From Lethocerus indicus (lineage: Eukaryota > Arthropoda > Insecta > Hemiptera > Belostomatidae): DNA of 64,000 nucleotides. Position 1 is the first letter of the stretch. Every line of letters begins with the position of its first letter. The stretch is from positions 7,172,604 to 7,236,603 of the forward strand of contig JACDQD010000011.1 of NCBI GenBank assembly GCA_019843655.1, read 5' to 3'. Shown here piece by piece: positions 11,019 to 21,920 of this stretch. The notes below the pieces were generated by a model. The model made no database searches, was not told the origin of the DNA, and saw nothing but the letters and a program-made list of their open reading frames with translations. The position numbers and the translations under genes were made by a program.

Positions 11019-11410
11019 CAAGATTTGATTTTATCATTCAAACTAAAAATGTATTTAAAACCAATGAAAAATATATTAGTTTAGGTTTCAGAATGGGACC
11101 AATATAGGTCCCACAAATTTCAATCATTGTGCAATCTACCAAAATTTATGATGTATTGCATATCATATATACATACATTGAAATATTTTTGTTAAAGCTA
11201 TATCTAGCTATGTTATCTTAATTACAGTAAAATGTTTCTAATAACACTTAGTTAATAACACCACTAGTAGTATATTAAATTTTAGAGTAGGAAGCAAATT
11301 GACCTACAGTTTTTCATGATTTGATTCTGTCTTTGAAGCTAAAAATATATTTAAAACCAATGAAAAATAGATTAGGTCTCATAATGGCACCAATATAGAT
11401 CCCACAATTG
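11019..11410 (+). repeat. T repeat pair (296-bp period)
   Basis: CAAGATTTGATTTTATCATT and the roughly 100 bases after it (11019-11120) recur in diverged form at 11315-11410. The shared text includes TATTTAAAACCAATGAAAAA and CACCAATATAGATCCCACAA-like sequence. The intervening 195 bp are AT-rich without recognisable features. The 66-codon minus-strand frame over 11314-11514 is largely this repeat read backward and is not supported as a gene. Confidence 0.7.
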
Positions 11411-11769
11411 AAACATCCCAAATTAAAATATGTTTTCATTAAAATTAAGATAACATTGACAATAATAAATAACATTGCTATTTTTTTATTTGAGCCATAA
11501 AATTTTGATACCAATCTGCATGAAAATAGAATAAATTAATTTGACTTACAAATAATAATTATAGCCAGCTGAATTATGGCTTGAATTACATTATTCAAGT
11601 GTAAGACCTTTCATATAAACTTACTTAAGGTTATTACTTAAATAAGAATAGCTATGAATTATAAAGGATATAGGTTATCAGTTCAGAATTTAATTCATAC
11701 AATGATTAAGTAATTATTAAGTACAACTACTAAACTATAGTGTACAAATTGTACATCAGTATATTATTT

Positions 11770-12145
11770 ATACCACCCAGGCCATTTAACATTACAATTC
11801 CCAATAATTTTTACTTTATTAAATTCATACATTATTTTTGTAGATAATACATTCAATACTAGACAATACTTGTACATATTCATGTTTTTCTGGGTTTTCT
11901 TTGTTTTTGTGCATGAATATTTCATATATACTCATAAATTTACTTATTTGGAAGAATCTATGCTGTTATAAGAGCATAAAATACGCATTGTACATTGCAT
12001 TAAATACATGTAGTATATTATATTGCATATAGTAGATTCAATATTATATTAAAAATTAATATAATCTCCATGTATATGAGCACAGAACCTGACATAAATT
12101 ATCATTTAAAATTGCTCACTAAGAATAGGGTTACCATGTTAACAT
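11770..12145 (-). repeat. Diverged inverted copy of the first part of the 2-kb unit
   Basis: CAATTCCCAATAATTTTTAC, ATAATACATTCAATAC, TAGACAATACTTGTACA and ACTCATAAATTTACTTATTT match the reverse complement of the unit's first part (for example 481-700 or 3451-3650). The right arm copies at 13735-13900 and 15170-15330 also match. This copy has many more changes than the others and lies near the symmetry centre, so it may be the oldest inverted copy. Confidence 0.7.
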
Positions 12146-12214
12146 ATAACCTGTAAGGAATATATGTAGATATTGATTTATTATAGAATAATTTATAAAT
12201 AGAATGACAACATT

Positions 12215-12590
12215 AATAGTGGATAATATGAATAAATTAAAGTTTGTAATTGATTCCTTTTACATTCTAATGATGAGGGTAATGATGGAAAACCAGTTAA
12301 TAAATGAAGCATTTATTTCTATTAAATATTATTTTTAGTAATATAATAATTAATACATGTTTGGTATGGCATATAAAAATAAATTTGGATAGGTCTTACT
12401 TCATAGTATAACAATATTATGGGCTGAAATACATTCTAAAATATTTAATAGATAAACATTTATTTTTACACTGTTAATTATTAAATATATTTATATTGTT
12501 TAAATCAATTAATATGAGCTATGAAGAAGATGAAAATTATGTAATTGCACAAACATAACAAACTTCAAAAAATTCAAAATAGGATAACAA
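12215..12590 (-). repeat. Inverted S repeat
   Basis: This is the reverse complement of the S repeats at 9483-10980. AAAGTTTGTAATTGATTCCT, TGATGAGGGTAATGATGGAA and TAATTAATACATGTTTGGTA are recognisable. With the direct S copies it forms a large imperfect stem whose loop spans about 11000-12200. That loop is therefore the approximate centre of the whole palindromic arrangement. Confidence 0.75.
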
Positions 12591-12747
12591 CTTCCTTAAT
12601 GCATCTATTACTATTTATTTATTAATAAAGTAGGGAACAATAAATGAATGAAATTTTCTTTATCTTGAATAATAAACCAAGTATAATATTAGTGTAATCC
12701 CGACGAGGTCATTGAAAATATTTCCCATTTAGGATATTATTTTTATT

Positions 12748-12966
12748 GTTGCAAATTTCGAGCCACAGCTAACTAAATCAAGCCCCAACCACTGGCCGGC
12801 TCCCATTGGCCGAAATCGACCAATCAAATTCCACCGTTCAGTTTTCGGTAAAATACTCCGGTTAAATTTCTATGTTCTTTATTTTAAGTGATTTTATGTT
12901 AAAGAATTGTTAACCGAACGTGAAATACGGAAAGACGACTCACTGTACCGCAATATTGGTGAGTAC
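12748..12966 (+). promoter_or_regulatory. Promoter/exon-like module, right copy 1
   Basis: This is the plus-strand copy in the right arm. It contains CCCATTGGCCGAAATCGACC followed by AATCA, then the 54-bp exon-like stretch and GGTGAGTAC at 12958-12966. The acceptor position reads GTTAAAG as in left copy 4. The exon-like frame is identical to left copy 1. Confidence 0.5.
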
Positions 12967-14182
12967 AGCATACAATTTAATACTGACATAGTTTTATCAT
13001 ATACAGTTTGCATGTAGCCAGCACCTAATGCCAAGTACATGGATGAAACCATTACATACAAATGTTATTTTAAGTATATCTGCGTTTTAATATAGCCTCA
13101 TATTTCAGTCAATCAACAAATAAATATCCAGAATCAATATTTTCAATTGTATAACAGAGTCTGAGATAGTCATGTAATAAAGAGACCTATGAACCATAAC
13201 CAAACTAGTGATATAAACTTATTAAAAGATAATGTGTATTTGAAAGGTTTAAAACAGTTTTAAAACTTGAAATGTATTACCCTAACCCTTGAAAGTCGTT
13301 AAAATAGATTTCAACTAATGATGGACACAGTCTATGTATATTTCAATTAACTCAAGGTCATTATGTTAGGACCAATAAATCAAGTCTTAGGGAATATTGA
13401 AGTATTTTATTGATTATTAGTATCAATAAAAGAACTTGTCAAAGTATTAACAAGTATTGGTCATTGAGTTAGTCATACTTTTGAACACCTGTAAATATAA
13501 TATTATTTGACAAATTATCTTTAGAAACCTGAGCAAACAACCTGTGATATTGTCAATTTAAATTCCTTATTAGAAATATGGTTACAATGTTAATATAAAT
13601 ATTCAATAGAAGTTATTAATTTCTGAATATTAGTTGTAGTTTTGGCTTAATTAGTTCAATATTATTATACCACATATTTTGAAAGCACAAGCTGTAGACC
13701 AGTATATTACTCATCCTACCAAGGCCCTTTGATATTATAATTCCCAATAATTTTTACTTCACTAAATTCATACTGTATTTTTGTAGATAATACATTCAGT
13801 GCTAGATAATACTTGTACTTATTCATATTTTTCAAGGGTTTTGTTTGTTTTATACATGCATATTTAATATGTACTCATAAATTTACATATTTGGAAAAAT
13901 CTATGCAATAATGAACATATTACAGAATATCTTTTACAATGGGCAACATACATTACATTGAATTCATGTAATATAGTATATTACATGAATATAATATTTA
14001 GCTATAAGGGTAGTTCACAAAGCTTATTATAATAAAACTGTACGGAATGGTTAAATGAATTCAAACATATATTGATAAGCTTAGTATTGGTTATAGAGAA
14101 CGTTTATTTTATTTTTCAATTAAGTTTATTGAGCAAGACCATATTGGTTGCATTCAGCTAGTTACTGGGGCAGATTAGTTGG

Positions 14183-14340
14183 TAATACATGTATGTACAT
14201 GTATTACAATATCTAGTTATAGATAATATCTATGAAACCAGTGATTTATTCATAATAAAATGAACTAATTCACAGTGTCCAGTGTAATTATCTATAGATA
14301 AATAGTAATTTAGGGTAGCACTGCACCAGTGCAACTATCC
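14183..14340. repeat. Fold-back hairpin module, right-arm copy
   Basis: This is the inverted-orientation copy. The palindrome is at 14183-14206, followed by the long fold-back and the TTAGGG/GCACTGCACCAGTGC hairpin (14310-14340). It now abuts the promoter-like module of right copy 2 directly. A further degenerate remnant lies around 15595-15640. Confidence 0.65.
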
Positions 14341-14542
14341 ACAGCTAACTAAATCAAGCCCCAACCACCGGCCGGCTCCCATTGGCCGAAATCGACCAAT
14401 CAAATTCCACCGTTCAGTTTCTCGATAAAATACTCCGGTTAAATTTCTATGTTCTTCATTTTATGTGATTTTATGTTAAACAATTGTTAACCAAATGTGA
14501 ACCCCGAAAGACGACTCACTATACCGCAATATTGGTGAGTAC
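14341..14542 (+). promoter_or_regulatory. Promoter/exon-like module, right copy 2 (degenerate)
   Basis: The module is truncated on its upstream side. It begins at ACAGCTAACTAAATC directly after the hairpin, with the intervening 100 or so bases missing. The CCAAT boxes and donor GGTGAGTAC (14534-14542) survive. The exon-like stretch has several substitutions and is one base shorter (GAACCCCGAAAGAC in place of GAAATACGGAAAGAC), so the frame is broken. Copies here are decaying, or their function does not depend on translation. Confidence 0.45.
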
Positions 14543-15640
14543 AGCATACAATTTAATACTGACATAGTTTTATCGTATACAGTTTGCATGTAGCCAGGAC
14601 CTAAAGCCAAGTACATGGATGAAACCATTAGATACAAAAGTTATTTTAAGTATATCTGCGTGTTAATATAGCCTCATATTTCATTCACTCGACAAATAAA
14701 CATCCAGAATCAATGTTTTCAATTACATAACAGAGTCTGAGATAGTCATGTAATAAAGAGACCTATGAACCATAACCAACCTAGTGATATGAACTTATTA
14801 AAAGTTACTGTGTTTTTAAACTTTTAAAACAGTCTTAAAACTTGAAATTTATTACCCTAATCCTTAAAAGTAGTTAAAATAGATTTCAACTAATGATGGA
14901 CACAGTTTATGTATATTTCAAATAACTCAAGGTCATTATGTTAGGACCAATAAATCAAGTCTTACATTTTATTTCTTAAATTGCTTATTAGAAATAGGGT
15001 TACCATGTTAATATAAATTTGCAATAGAAGCTATTAATTTCTGAAAATTGGTACCAGTGTTGGCATAATTAGTTCAATCTTATTGTACCACATATTTTGA
15101 AAGCACAAATTGCAGACCAGTACAATAGTAGTAGTATTACTCATACTACCAGGGCCCTTTCATATTATTATTCCCAATAATTTTTACTTTACTAAATTCA
15201 CACTGTATTTTTGTAGATAATACATTCAGTGCTAGATAATACTTGTACTCATTCATATTTTTCAAGGATTTCTTTTTTTATATACATGTATATTTAATAT
15301 ATACTCGTAAATTTACTTACTTGGATAAATCAATGCGATAATGAACATAATACAGAATATCTTTTACAATGGGCAAAATACATTACATTGAATTCATTTA
15401 ATATAATATATTACATGAATATAATATTTAGCTACAAAGATAGTCCTTAAAGCTTATTATAATAAATTTTTACGGAATGGTTAAATGAAATCAAACATAT
15501 ATTGATAAGCTTATGAATGGTTATTGAGAACATTTATTTTATTTTTCAATACATATTATTGAGCAAGACCATATTGGTTGCATTTAGCTAGTTACTGGGG
15601 TAGATTAGCTAGTAATATATGTATGTATATAATACTAAAT
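14341..15640 (-). repeat. Right-arm unit R2 (inverted, shortened)
   Basis: This is the second inverted copy. It starts inside the promoter-like module and keeps ATTACCCTAATCCTTAAAAG. About 500 bp present in R1 are lost after CAAGTCTTAC at 14959. It then continues through the first-part segment to about 15460 and a degenerate remnant of the hairpin module near 15600-15640. It is more diverged than R1. Confidence 0.8.
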
Positions 15641-16417
15641 CAAGTAATCAGGAAAGTACAAATTAAAACAAGTGTTTAATTTGCCAGTTATCTGAGCTCA
15701 TATTAGGACATAACATATCAGGAATATTAAATTAAAATATTTAGATATTACATTATTAGTGATTAGTTATTAATATATAAAATAGTAATTTAATTAAAAT
15801 CTCTTTATCTTGAAAAAATAAAACATGCAATGTTGGTGTAATCCAAAGTCCCAGTGATTTCACTGACAATCTATCCATTTTTGGAAATTATTTTCATAAT
15901 GGGTAATTTATTTCTTAAACCATTGTTTATTAAAAAAATTAGTTTTTGTTATGGGGCAACAAAATTATTATAAAGAACCATTTAATAACAAATATAATTG
16001 CATTGCCAAGGTTTCTATAATGGAGATAATGAAAAACATTATAGCTAGTTATCATTATATTAGCTATTATTAAACTGGTGATTCCTTTATACTAAAATCA
16101 AATAAATCATATTACCTAGAATAGAAAAGTAGATTTAATTACATATTTGAAAACAGGGATTGTTTTCATATTCATGTGAGATTGTTGCCCAGAAACCACT
16201 TGCAATTAATGTCAATGAACTTAAATTGAAAGAAGTGTAAATTTATGCAGATCAATTTGTGCAGGCCAGTTTACCTTGGGGGGAGATTTATTGGAGGTGA
16301 AAAATGTTTAAAAACTAAATTAGTTTCTGAAATCAAGCCTTTTATGAAAGTCAAGTAATTTTTTGGAAAGTCTTCCATCGGGAGCTTGGTTAATGTATAT
16401 TTCTGTATGTGTGCACT
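15460..16417. other. Right-arm filler, mostly unmatched
   Basis: This AT-rich stretch between R2 and the right terminal repeat has no counterpart between 341 and 357 on the left. Weak matches to the unit are visible: CTTTATCTTGAAAAAATAAA with TGTTGGTGTAATCC near 15800-15850, and CAAATAAATCATATTACCTA followed by TTAATTACATATTTGAAAAC near 16098-16155. It is therefore probably a heavily decayed unit copy. The last 150 bp (16260-16417) contain a G-run (TTGGGGGGAG) and nothing I recognise. Confidence 0.5.
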
Positions 16418-16755
16418 GTGTGGAGAGTGTGTATATACACATATACATTGTTATGTTTACAGGGTTATAATTTATTAATTGCTTTCATAATATTTACCGA
16501 AAGTTTTTAATTTACAACATACATATCTCTTTATTTACATTACATTACTATTTCATTTGTTCAGCATTCTTAAATTCATGTTAAATTTTCATGCTTTTCA
16601 CTAAGTTAGACAAAAAAAATCATATTTAAATGTTTATAATTTGAAATATGTTACACCAGGATTTTTTTATAGATATGTTGCAGATTACATTTTTGATTTC
16701 TTTTCAATAATCCTTTTTTTAAAACATTTGAAATCACATACTAGTGATTGGTGGT
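16418..16755 (-). repeat. Right terminal inverted repeat
   Basis: This is the inverted copy of 1-340. It begins at GTGTGGAGAGTG and ends with CTAGTGATTGGTGGT at 16741-16755. Sequence composition changes soon after, with the next bases reading GCTGTTTTCATACACTGG. Whether 16755 is the true edge depends on what lies left of window position 1. Confidence 0.92.
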
Positions 16756-19470
16756 GCTGTTTTCATACACTGGAGCAATATGTTTATTGTATTTGTTCAC
16801 AAGAACATGTCCAAAGGGATACACCAGGGTTCAGTTCTATTTTAACTATTGGGTGGAATTGTAATGAACAATTTTATGGATCATTAAAAATGGTTTGTAA
16901 AATATCTGGAATAAACAGTGCTGAAATACTGTTACTGCTCTGAATGTAGCAACATGGCCGGTATAATGAGATCAGATTGAGAGGGATTCTATGTGCCATT
17001 AAAATGAATAGTTACTTATTTGTAGGAAGGCTCAATCCTCAATTTTATGACTTCTTTGTCCCCGTTTCAGCTAATGTATGGAATAAATCAAGTATCAATT
17101 CATTCTATTCTGATTGTGGTGTCCTAAACGTTCGCTCCGTATGTTCTATATCCAGGGTGCATGTAGGTTAATCTGAGCTGGATTTCTGTGAAGTAACTCT
17201 GATTTCTTCAGTAGGATGTATAGACAGGATACAGAAAGTTTTAATTCCCCCCTCTATCCATAAATGCCTTAAAATAAATATTGTTTTGTTCTAATTTGAC
17301 TTTTATTAATAATTTGCCAGTTTAATTATTCCAATCATCATGCTCGGTTGCACTATCCTGTAGAAACGAGGCCTGCAATAAATATTCTTTGATCGCGAAA
17401 CGTCCGGAGCCCGGAATAAATCGCCGATTCTGTTTTGTAATACTTCGAGGTCGCTGGGTATTGAAGTTTTACCCAATTTTTATTTCTTCAAAATCGCCAC
17501 CCGAAGGACAACGGGTCCCCCCCTTAGGAAAAGAACCGCAGAGCAATTACAAAAGATATTAATAAGTTCGGCCCGCAATAAGGCCAAAGCCGCAGGTTAA
17601 CGCCGGCGGAAAAACGGGGTGTCTAGTTCGCCCGGATAAGATTACTAATGACTCTGTTTTTGAAAAAGCGTTTCGACGACTCTCGGTTTGCTTAATATTG
17701 TCCACCATATTTTCTAATAATTTCGAATAATTTATTATCATTTCATTTATTTTTTTATAGATTTGTTTTAGTAATAAGAATCGTTTATGGCGTGTCCTAG
17801 ATGAGTTTGGGTTTTAGTCAAATTTGACATTTTATTTTATATGACGGAGAATTGAAATCCAGATGAAAGTTGTTAACAGTAGTAAAAGGTTAGAATATCA
17901 ACTGTTAAAATATGTTGTAATAATTCTGTTGACTATTCCTTTCTATGAATACTATAAATGTGTTTTAAACTATGTGTTTTAAATAAAAAACACATTTTTA
18001 AACTGCTTCTCCAAGGACTCAATTGATGTATAAATGGGGCTGTCCGATTGTGTACTTTGTCTCACAATGTATCGTCGATATTTCCAGAGATATAATTGGA
18101 TTTTTTTATTATTTTAAAGGTTGTTTTAACAAAAATTGCATTAATTTAAAGAGCTAACTAAACTAAAAATTGTCTGCGAATCGAAAAAAATCGAAAAGAG
18201 TAAAATATCTCAACATCTCAACGAAAACCAGTATGTCTAGGATTCACGGATAAATGTCTGAATTTTAAAGGAATAAACTACAATCGAATTAAACGCAATC
18301 TGAAGAGTGGTTTTAAACGCGCTCTACTATCCTTCCCCACTGTTAAACTTCCTCGGTTGACTACACAGCCGCGCTGGGACTCAGCGCCTGATTTTGCTTG
18401 TTTCACTGCATCTAGAAGAAAACAGTGCCCAATATATATTTGTTCGACGCCGAATCTCATTCGAATCCATTAGACGTTCAAACATTTCGCCGCTACTATT
18501 CCGGGTCTTAAAATGGGCTCCTGTCGCGGCTTTTTCTGTACCGGAGGAGTTAGTTCAAATCTTGTGTGCCGTTTCTCTCATTCATGGGATTTATTCATCT
18601 GATATTTCGCTCACGGAGGAAGCTACCCGGACGTAACCTGCGATGCTGGCGCTGCCACTTTGAAATTCACTATGCGTTGCCCAAAACGGCAGCTCCTTTT
18701 CATTACCGTTCTAGGATTTAAATTGTCCTACTTCATTTTCAATTGTAGATCCCAATCGTGCCCCTTTGCCGATTATAAAACTACTTCTTAACGGCCAACT
18801 CTTTATTTTAAGATTGTCTGTAGCGGGAAAAGGATCTAATGAATATTTTCAATATATCATGCGAAATACAGTAACTAGCATTTCTTATCTGTCTCTTAGC
18901 TCCAACCTCTTTACCGACCTGCCGCTCCGATTGGTCTCGCATGAATTGTGTTATGCCTGGTGCCGGAAAATTTATATTTGAGTCTGCCTTCGGAATAAGG
19001 TTCCAGAATAGGCCATTAGACTCGAATGGCTCGTGTGATGGTGTTATTGTTCTAAGACAAAGGGGCCTGTAAAGACCGAGTAAACAGTTCAAACGGGCGT
19101 TTTGAACAAACATATAAACGATCGTTTATTATTAAATTTGAAATGATCTTTATAATTTAGTCATCTGTCTTAAAATCCTTTCCGACGTCTTTTAGGCTGT
19201 TACTGCTTTCGTCTCCATTTCTGCCGAACGTTCACCTTGGTTAGTTAATCTTCGGAAGGCTACAAAATGTCTAGGCTTCGTCTATACCCAAAGTCTGGGT
19301 TTTTTCATCAGAGTTACTTTCCCCTCTTGCCCAGACTCTTCTGGCGTCGCTGAACTTTTAGTTCCGGAAGGATTTCGAGGCTCGCATCGTGCAGTACTGA
19401 GGGAATTCTCCTGAATATAGGCCGTATTGTAGCGTGACAAGGATTTGAAATAGACGAATGCACCCAGTTT
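16756..19470. other. Right flank, non-coding, no recognised gene
   Basis: Composition shifts from extreme AT to mixed sequence with frequent CpG by about 17350. Frames of 100 codons (16641-16943, starting inside the terminal repeat) and 101 codons (18808-19113, minus) are open. Neither shows a recognisable motif, a biased codon pattern or good splice context. I treat both as chance frames. No RNA gene or repeat was recognised here. Confidence 0.5.
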
Positions 19471-19477
19471 CATTTAC

Positions 19478-20130
19478 CTTCCATTTATTAATAGTTGCGG
19501 GATATCATAGATTCGGCCGACGGTCGCGAGTGGTCGGAGACCGCAGAAAGCGTCGGTACGGTAATTATCGGCCGGGCGGTCTACCGGTGCACTGAAAATC
19601 AAACAGCCGGGAGAATTGGACGGGAAAAAATAATAGATAAATCGGAAGGCGACGCGGCCGACGGAAACCGTTGGACTGTGAAGTCTGACGAGTGGAAATA
19701 GTATGTGTGTGTATGTGTTGAGGAACCCGGGGCGTAGGGGTCGGGACCCGGCCGGGAGGAGGAGAGAGGGGCATCGGTCGGGGGCGTGCCATTGAACTTG
19801 AGCACTTAATGAACCCGGCGAGCGGACGGCCGGCCGGTTTCTTCGCTCCCCGGGCAGAATGAGAAGGAGAAGTAAACGGAGAAGGAGAAGCAGAAGCAGA
19901 AGTAAAGGGGCGAGAGGAGGGAGACCGCGCCTCGGTGGGGAGACCGTCAGATAGCCGGCCGGCGGGACCCGATCTTTAGGGGTCGCCAACCTCGCGAAAT
20001 AACTCTCCGTCGCTTTAATATTGTTATTTATATAAAATAAAATACAGCCCTTCGCCGATCCGGGCGTCGGGGAGGGCGATCGCGAACTCGCGGCCCGCCG
20101 GATCTCACTATCGCTCGTCGAAAGTAAAAA
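19478..20130. other. GC- and CpG-rich islet with purine tract
   Basis: This is an islet of about 650 bp, dense in CpG (CGGCCGACGGTCGCGAG and similar text), with a GGAGAA/GCAGAA-type purine run at 19858-19922. The purine run creates the leucine-rich 171-codon minus-strand frame, which is low-complexity and not a convincing protein. It could be a regulatory CpG-rich element or an unannotated promoter. No transcript evidence is visible. Confidence 0.45.
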
Positions 20131-20826
20131 TTATTAATTTTTACTCCTTACCGCTCATTTTGGCCTTAACAGTAAGTGCCGCGACGCTTCGCAGTGGGTG
20201 AGATCGAGTGATGTAATACTTTTTTAAACTGTAATATTTTATTCCCACTACTGTAAAAATACAGCGTACTTTGTACAACTCTAAAAATGTAAGCGACATT
20301 GATGCTCTAGTGGCCCTAACAACTAGAGAGTAATGGAACAGAGACCCACCGGTATCTGAAGTATTAATTTTTACAAAACCAGCGCCTTATTGTAGTGAAA
20401 CTTATGGCTGTCGGAAAATAGATGTTTATTTTATTTCTTTCGACATCTCGGAATGAAAATTGCGCGTCCAGATAGTCCTTAATGCATAGTTTCAGCCCAG
20501 CCCTATTGGCGCTTCTCAGAATTCTGAAATCGATATTGGAACACCATGATGCCGGTGCGTTAGGGTTTCACGAAGACCCCCCCACGAACAATGCTCAATT
20601 TCAAAACCTGTATAATGACAAATGATATCAAAAATATATTCAGTATATTTGTGAAATCCTGCAACAGTTATGTAATATATTGCATCATTTTGCAGTCCGA
20701 GTCTTAAAAGTAAGGAGCTCTGAGATTGATGATGGACTTGAAGAATAAGTTATGAATAGTTATCACATACAATATACATTTTGGTATCGGATCAGGACGT
20801 TGTGCGGGTGAGAAAAAGAAAATATC

Positions 20827-21396
20827 TCAGGGACTGAAAACCGAGTCACCAAACGAGAAAGCACGAAGCATTCTACAGTTCTTCAGTGCAATCGCGACTT
20901 GACGCATTGGTATATCGCTCGCTTCTGTATTTAGCACGGCATCTAACAATAGAGTGTTGGGCGTGTTAACCATTTCGGCCATACTGAGATCGCATTGAAC
21001 CGACGAGTTCGAACCGATATTGTACACTTCTGTCGGGAACCCTTTCGACTCGGTCCGCCATTTTAGCGCGTCGCGGTTTCTCCCTGATGACAGTGCATCC
21101 GCACATTCTTCGGTAACAGTCTTTCTTCGGCCATATTCCCTGGACCTAGAGTCGCCTAAAACATGTTTTTCGTTCCCCAAAACTGAAATTGCAACGCTGG
21201 CATTTGTACATCGAAGCAAAATTGAAACGGGTATTACGACCAGCTTTTTCACAGGTCTGTCCAGCATCTGCATGAGGTGCCATCGCGGACTAGGTTTAAC
21301 AATAAATGAATCAGTCAAGATGCCAATCAATAATTTGAACGACGATAGGGCTACTGGGCATATATTTTTAACAAGTTCAGTAATCTTAATAACTTT
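20827..21396 (-). other. Longest open frame in the flank (about 190 codons), uncertain
   Basis: The minus strand stays open from just after a stop near 21397 to a stop at 20827. No ATG lies near the upstream end; the first in-frame ATG falls in the text RWHLMQMLDRP. It is neither low-complexity nor recognisable, and has no clear signal peptide, membrane segment or domain. A 126-codon frame is open on the opposite strand over part of it, which argues for local base composition. In a window of this size one such frame by chance is plausible. It might be an exon or a decayed coding fragment. Confidence 0.15.
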
Positions 21397-21599
21397 TTAA
21401 CACAAATTTCTACGAGATTCTCTTGGAAAACGGGGTATCCCCATTTTGTAGCAGAAGTGTGTACATATTTTTGAAAATTATGTATTGATAAGTTTGTTAT
21501 GAATTAACTATTACACGTATAGCAGAATGGTAATTTCGTACAGCGCTGTAAATAGTATGCCCGCAAAATTTCTTCGCGAATGATCTGTCCGATGGAATA

Positions 21600-21827
21600 T
21601 GAAACTGCGATTGGTAGGGGGGATGGAGCGGGCCAGCGACGCGTGGACCAGCTGTCTAAAGCGAGAGAGAAAGAGAGGGACGCAGGATCACTAAAAAGAG
21701 AAAGGGATAGAACAGGAGAAGAGGGGATACAAGAGGAGAGGGGCTTAGAAAGAAACTCATGGGTGAAGGAGGCTGGCGGACGGCGGGTAGAATGACCTGA
21801 AACCCGAAGAGAAAGAGAAGGAACTGT

Positions 21828-21859
<32 letters not shown>

Positions 21860-21920
21860 ATAGGAGGCCGATGGAAGATAGAAAGAGAAGACCATAGGCT
21901 GGGGTGAATATCCAGCGGTG
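21600..21920 (+). repeat. Purine-rich tract with GA microsatellite
   Basis: The plus strand is almost continuously purine from about 21655 to 21900 (AGAGAGAAAGAGAGG-type text), with a pure (GA)n run at 21829-21853. The tract generates charged or serine/leucine-rich frames on both strands that are not genes. Long purine strands can form triplex structures. Confidence 0.85.

Larger units (their letters stand above)
12600..14340 (-). repeat. Right-arm unit R1 (inverted copy of the 2-kb unit)
   Basis: This is the reverse-complement copy of the tandem unit. It starts with the AATAAAGTAGGGAACAATAA text and contains the promoter/exon-like module at 12748-12966. It then carries the GATGGACACAGTCTATGTAT and GGACCAATAAATCAAGTCTT landmarks, continues into the first-part segment (13440-13920), and ends with the hairpin module. 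Landmarks recur in R2 about 1571-1573 bp later, so the right-arm period is shorter than in the left arm. Confidence 0.88.
1..16755. repeat. Large nested palindromic repeat array (about 16.8 kb, no genes)
   Basis: The block is bounded by inverted repeats at 1-340 and 16418-16755. It is filled with direct copies of a roughly 2.05 kb unit on the left, two inverted copies on the right, and a centre of unrelated AT-rich repeats. It is visibly much richer in A+T and poorer in CpG than the sequence after 16756. All reading frames inside are short and broken, and I see no transposase, reverse transcriptase, helicase or integrase motif, so any transposition would need proteins from elsewhere. Possible identities are a non-autonomous foldback-type element, an expanded complex satellite or an ampliconic palindrome. 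The left edge coincides with the window start, so neither the true left end nor a target-site duplication can be assessed. Confidence 0.9.

Noticed and set aside
1..16755. CRISPR array or bacterial IS element
   Set aside because: Repeat units are kilobases long without regular spacers, no transposase or cas genes are present, and the sequence context is eukaryotic.
16641..16943. 100-codon plus-strand frame over the right terminal repeat edge
   Set aside because: It begins inside the terminal repeat and no recognisable domain is seen.
19474..19989. 171-codon minus-strand frame
   Set aside because: Leucine/arginine/proline-rich low complexity produced by the plus-strand purine tract.
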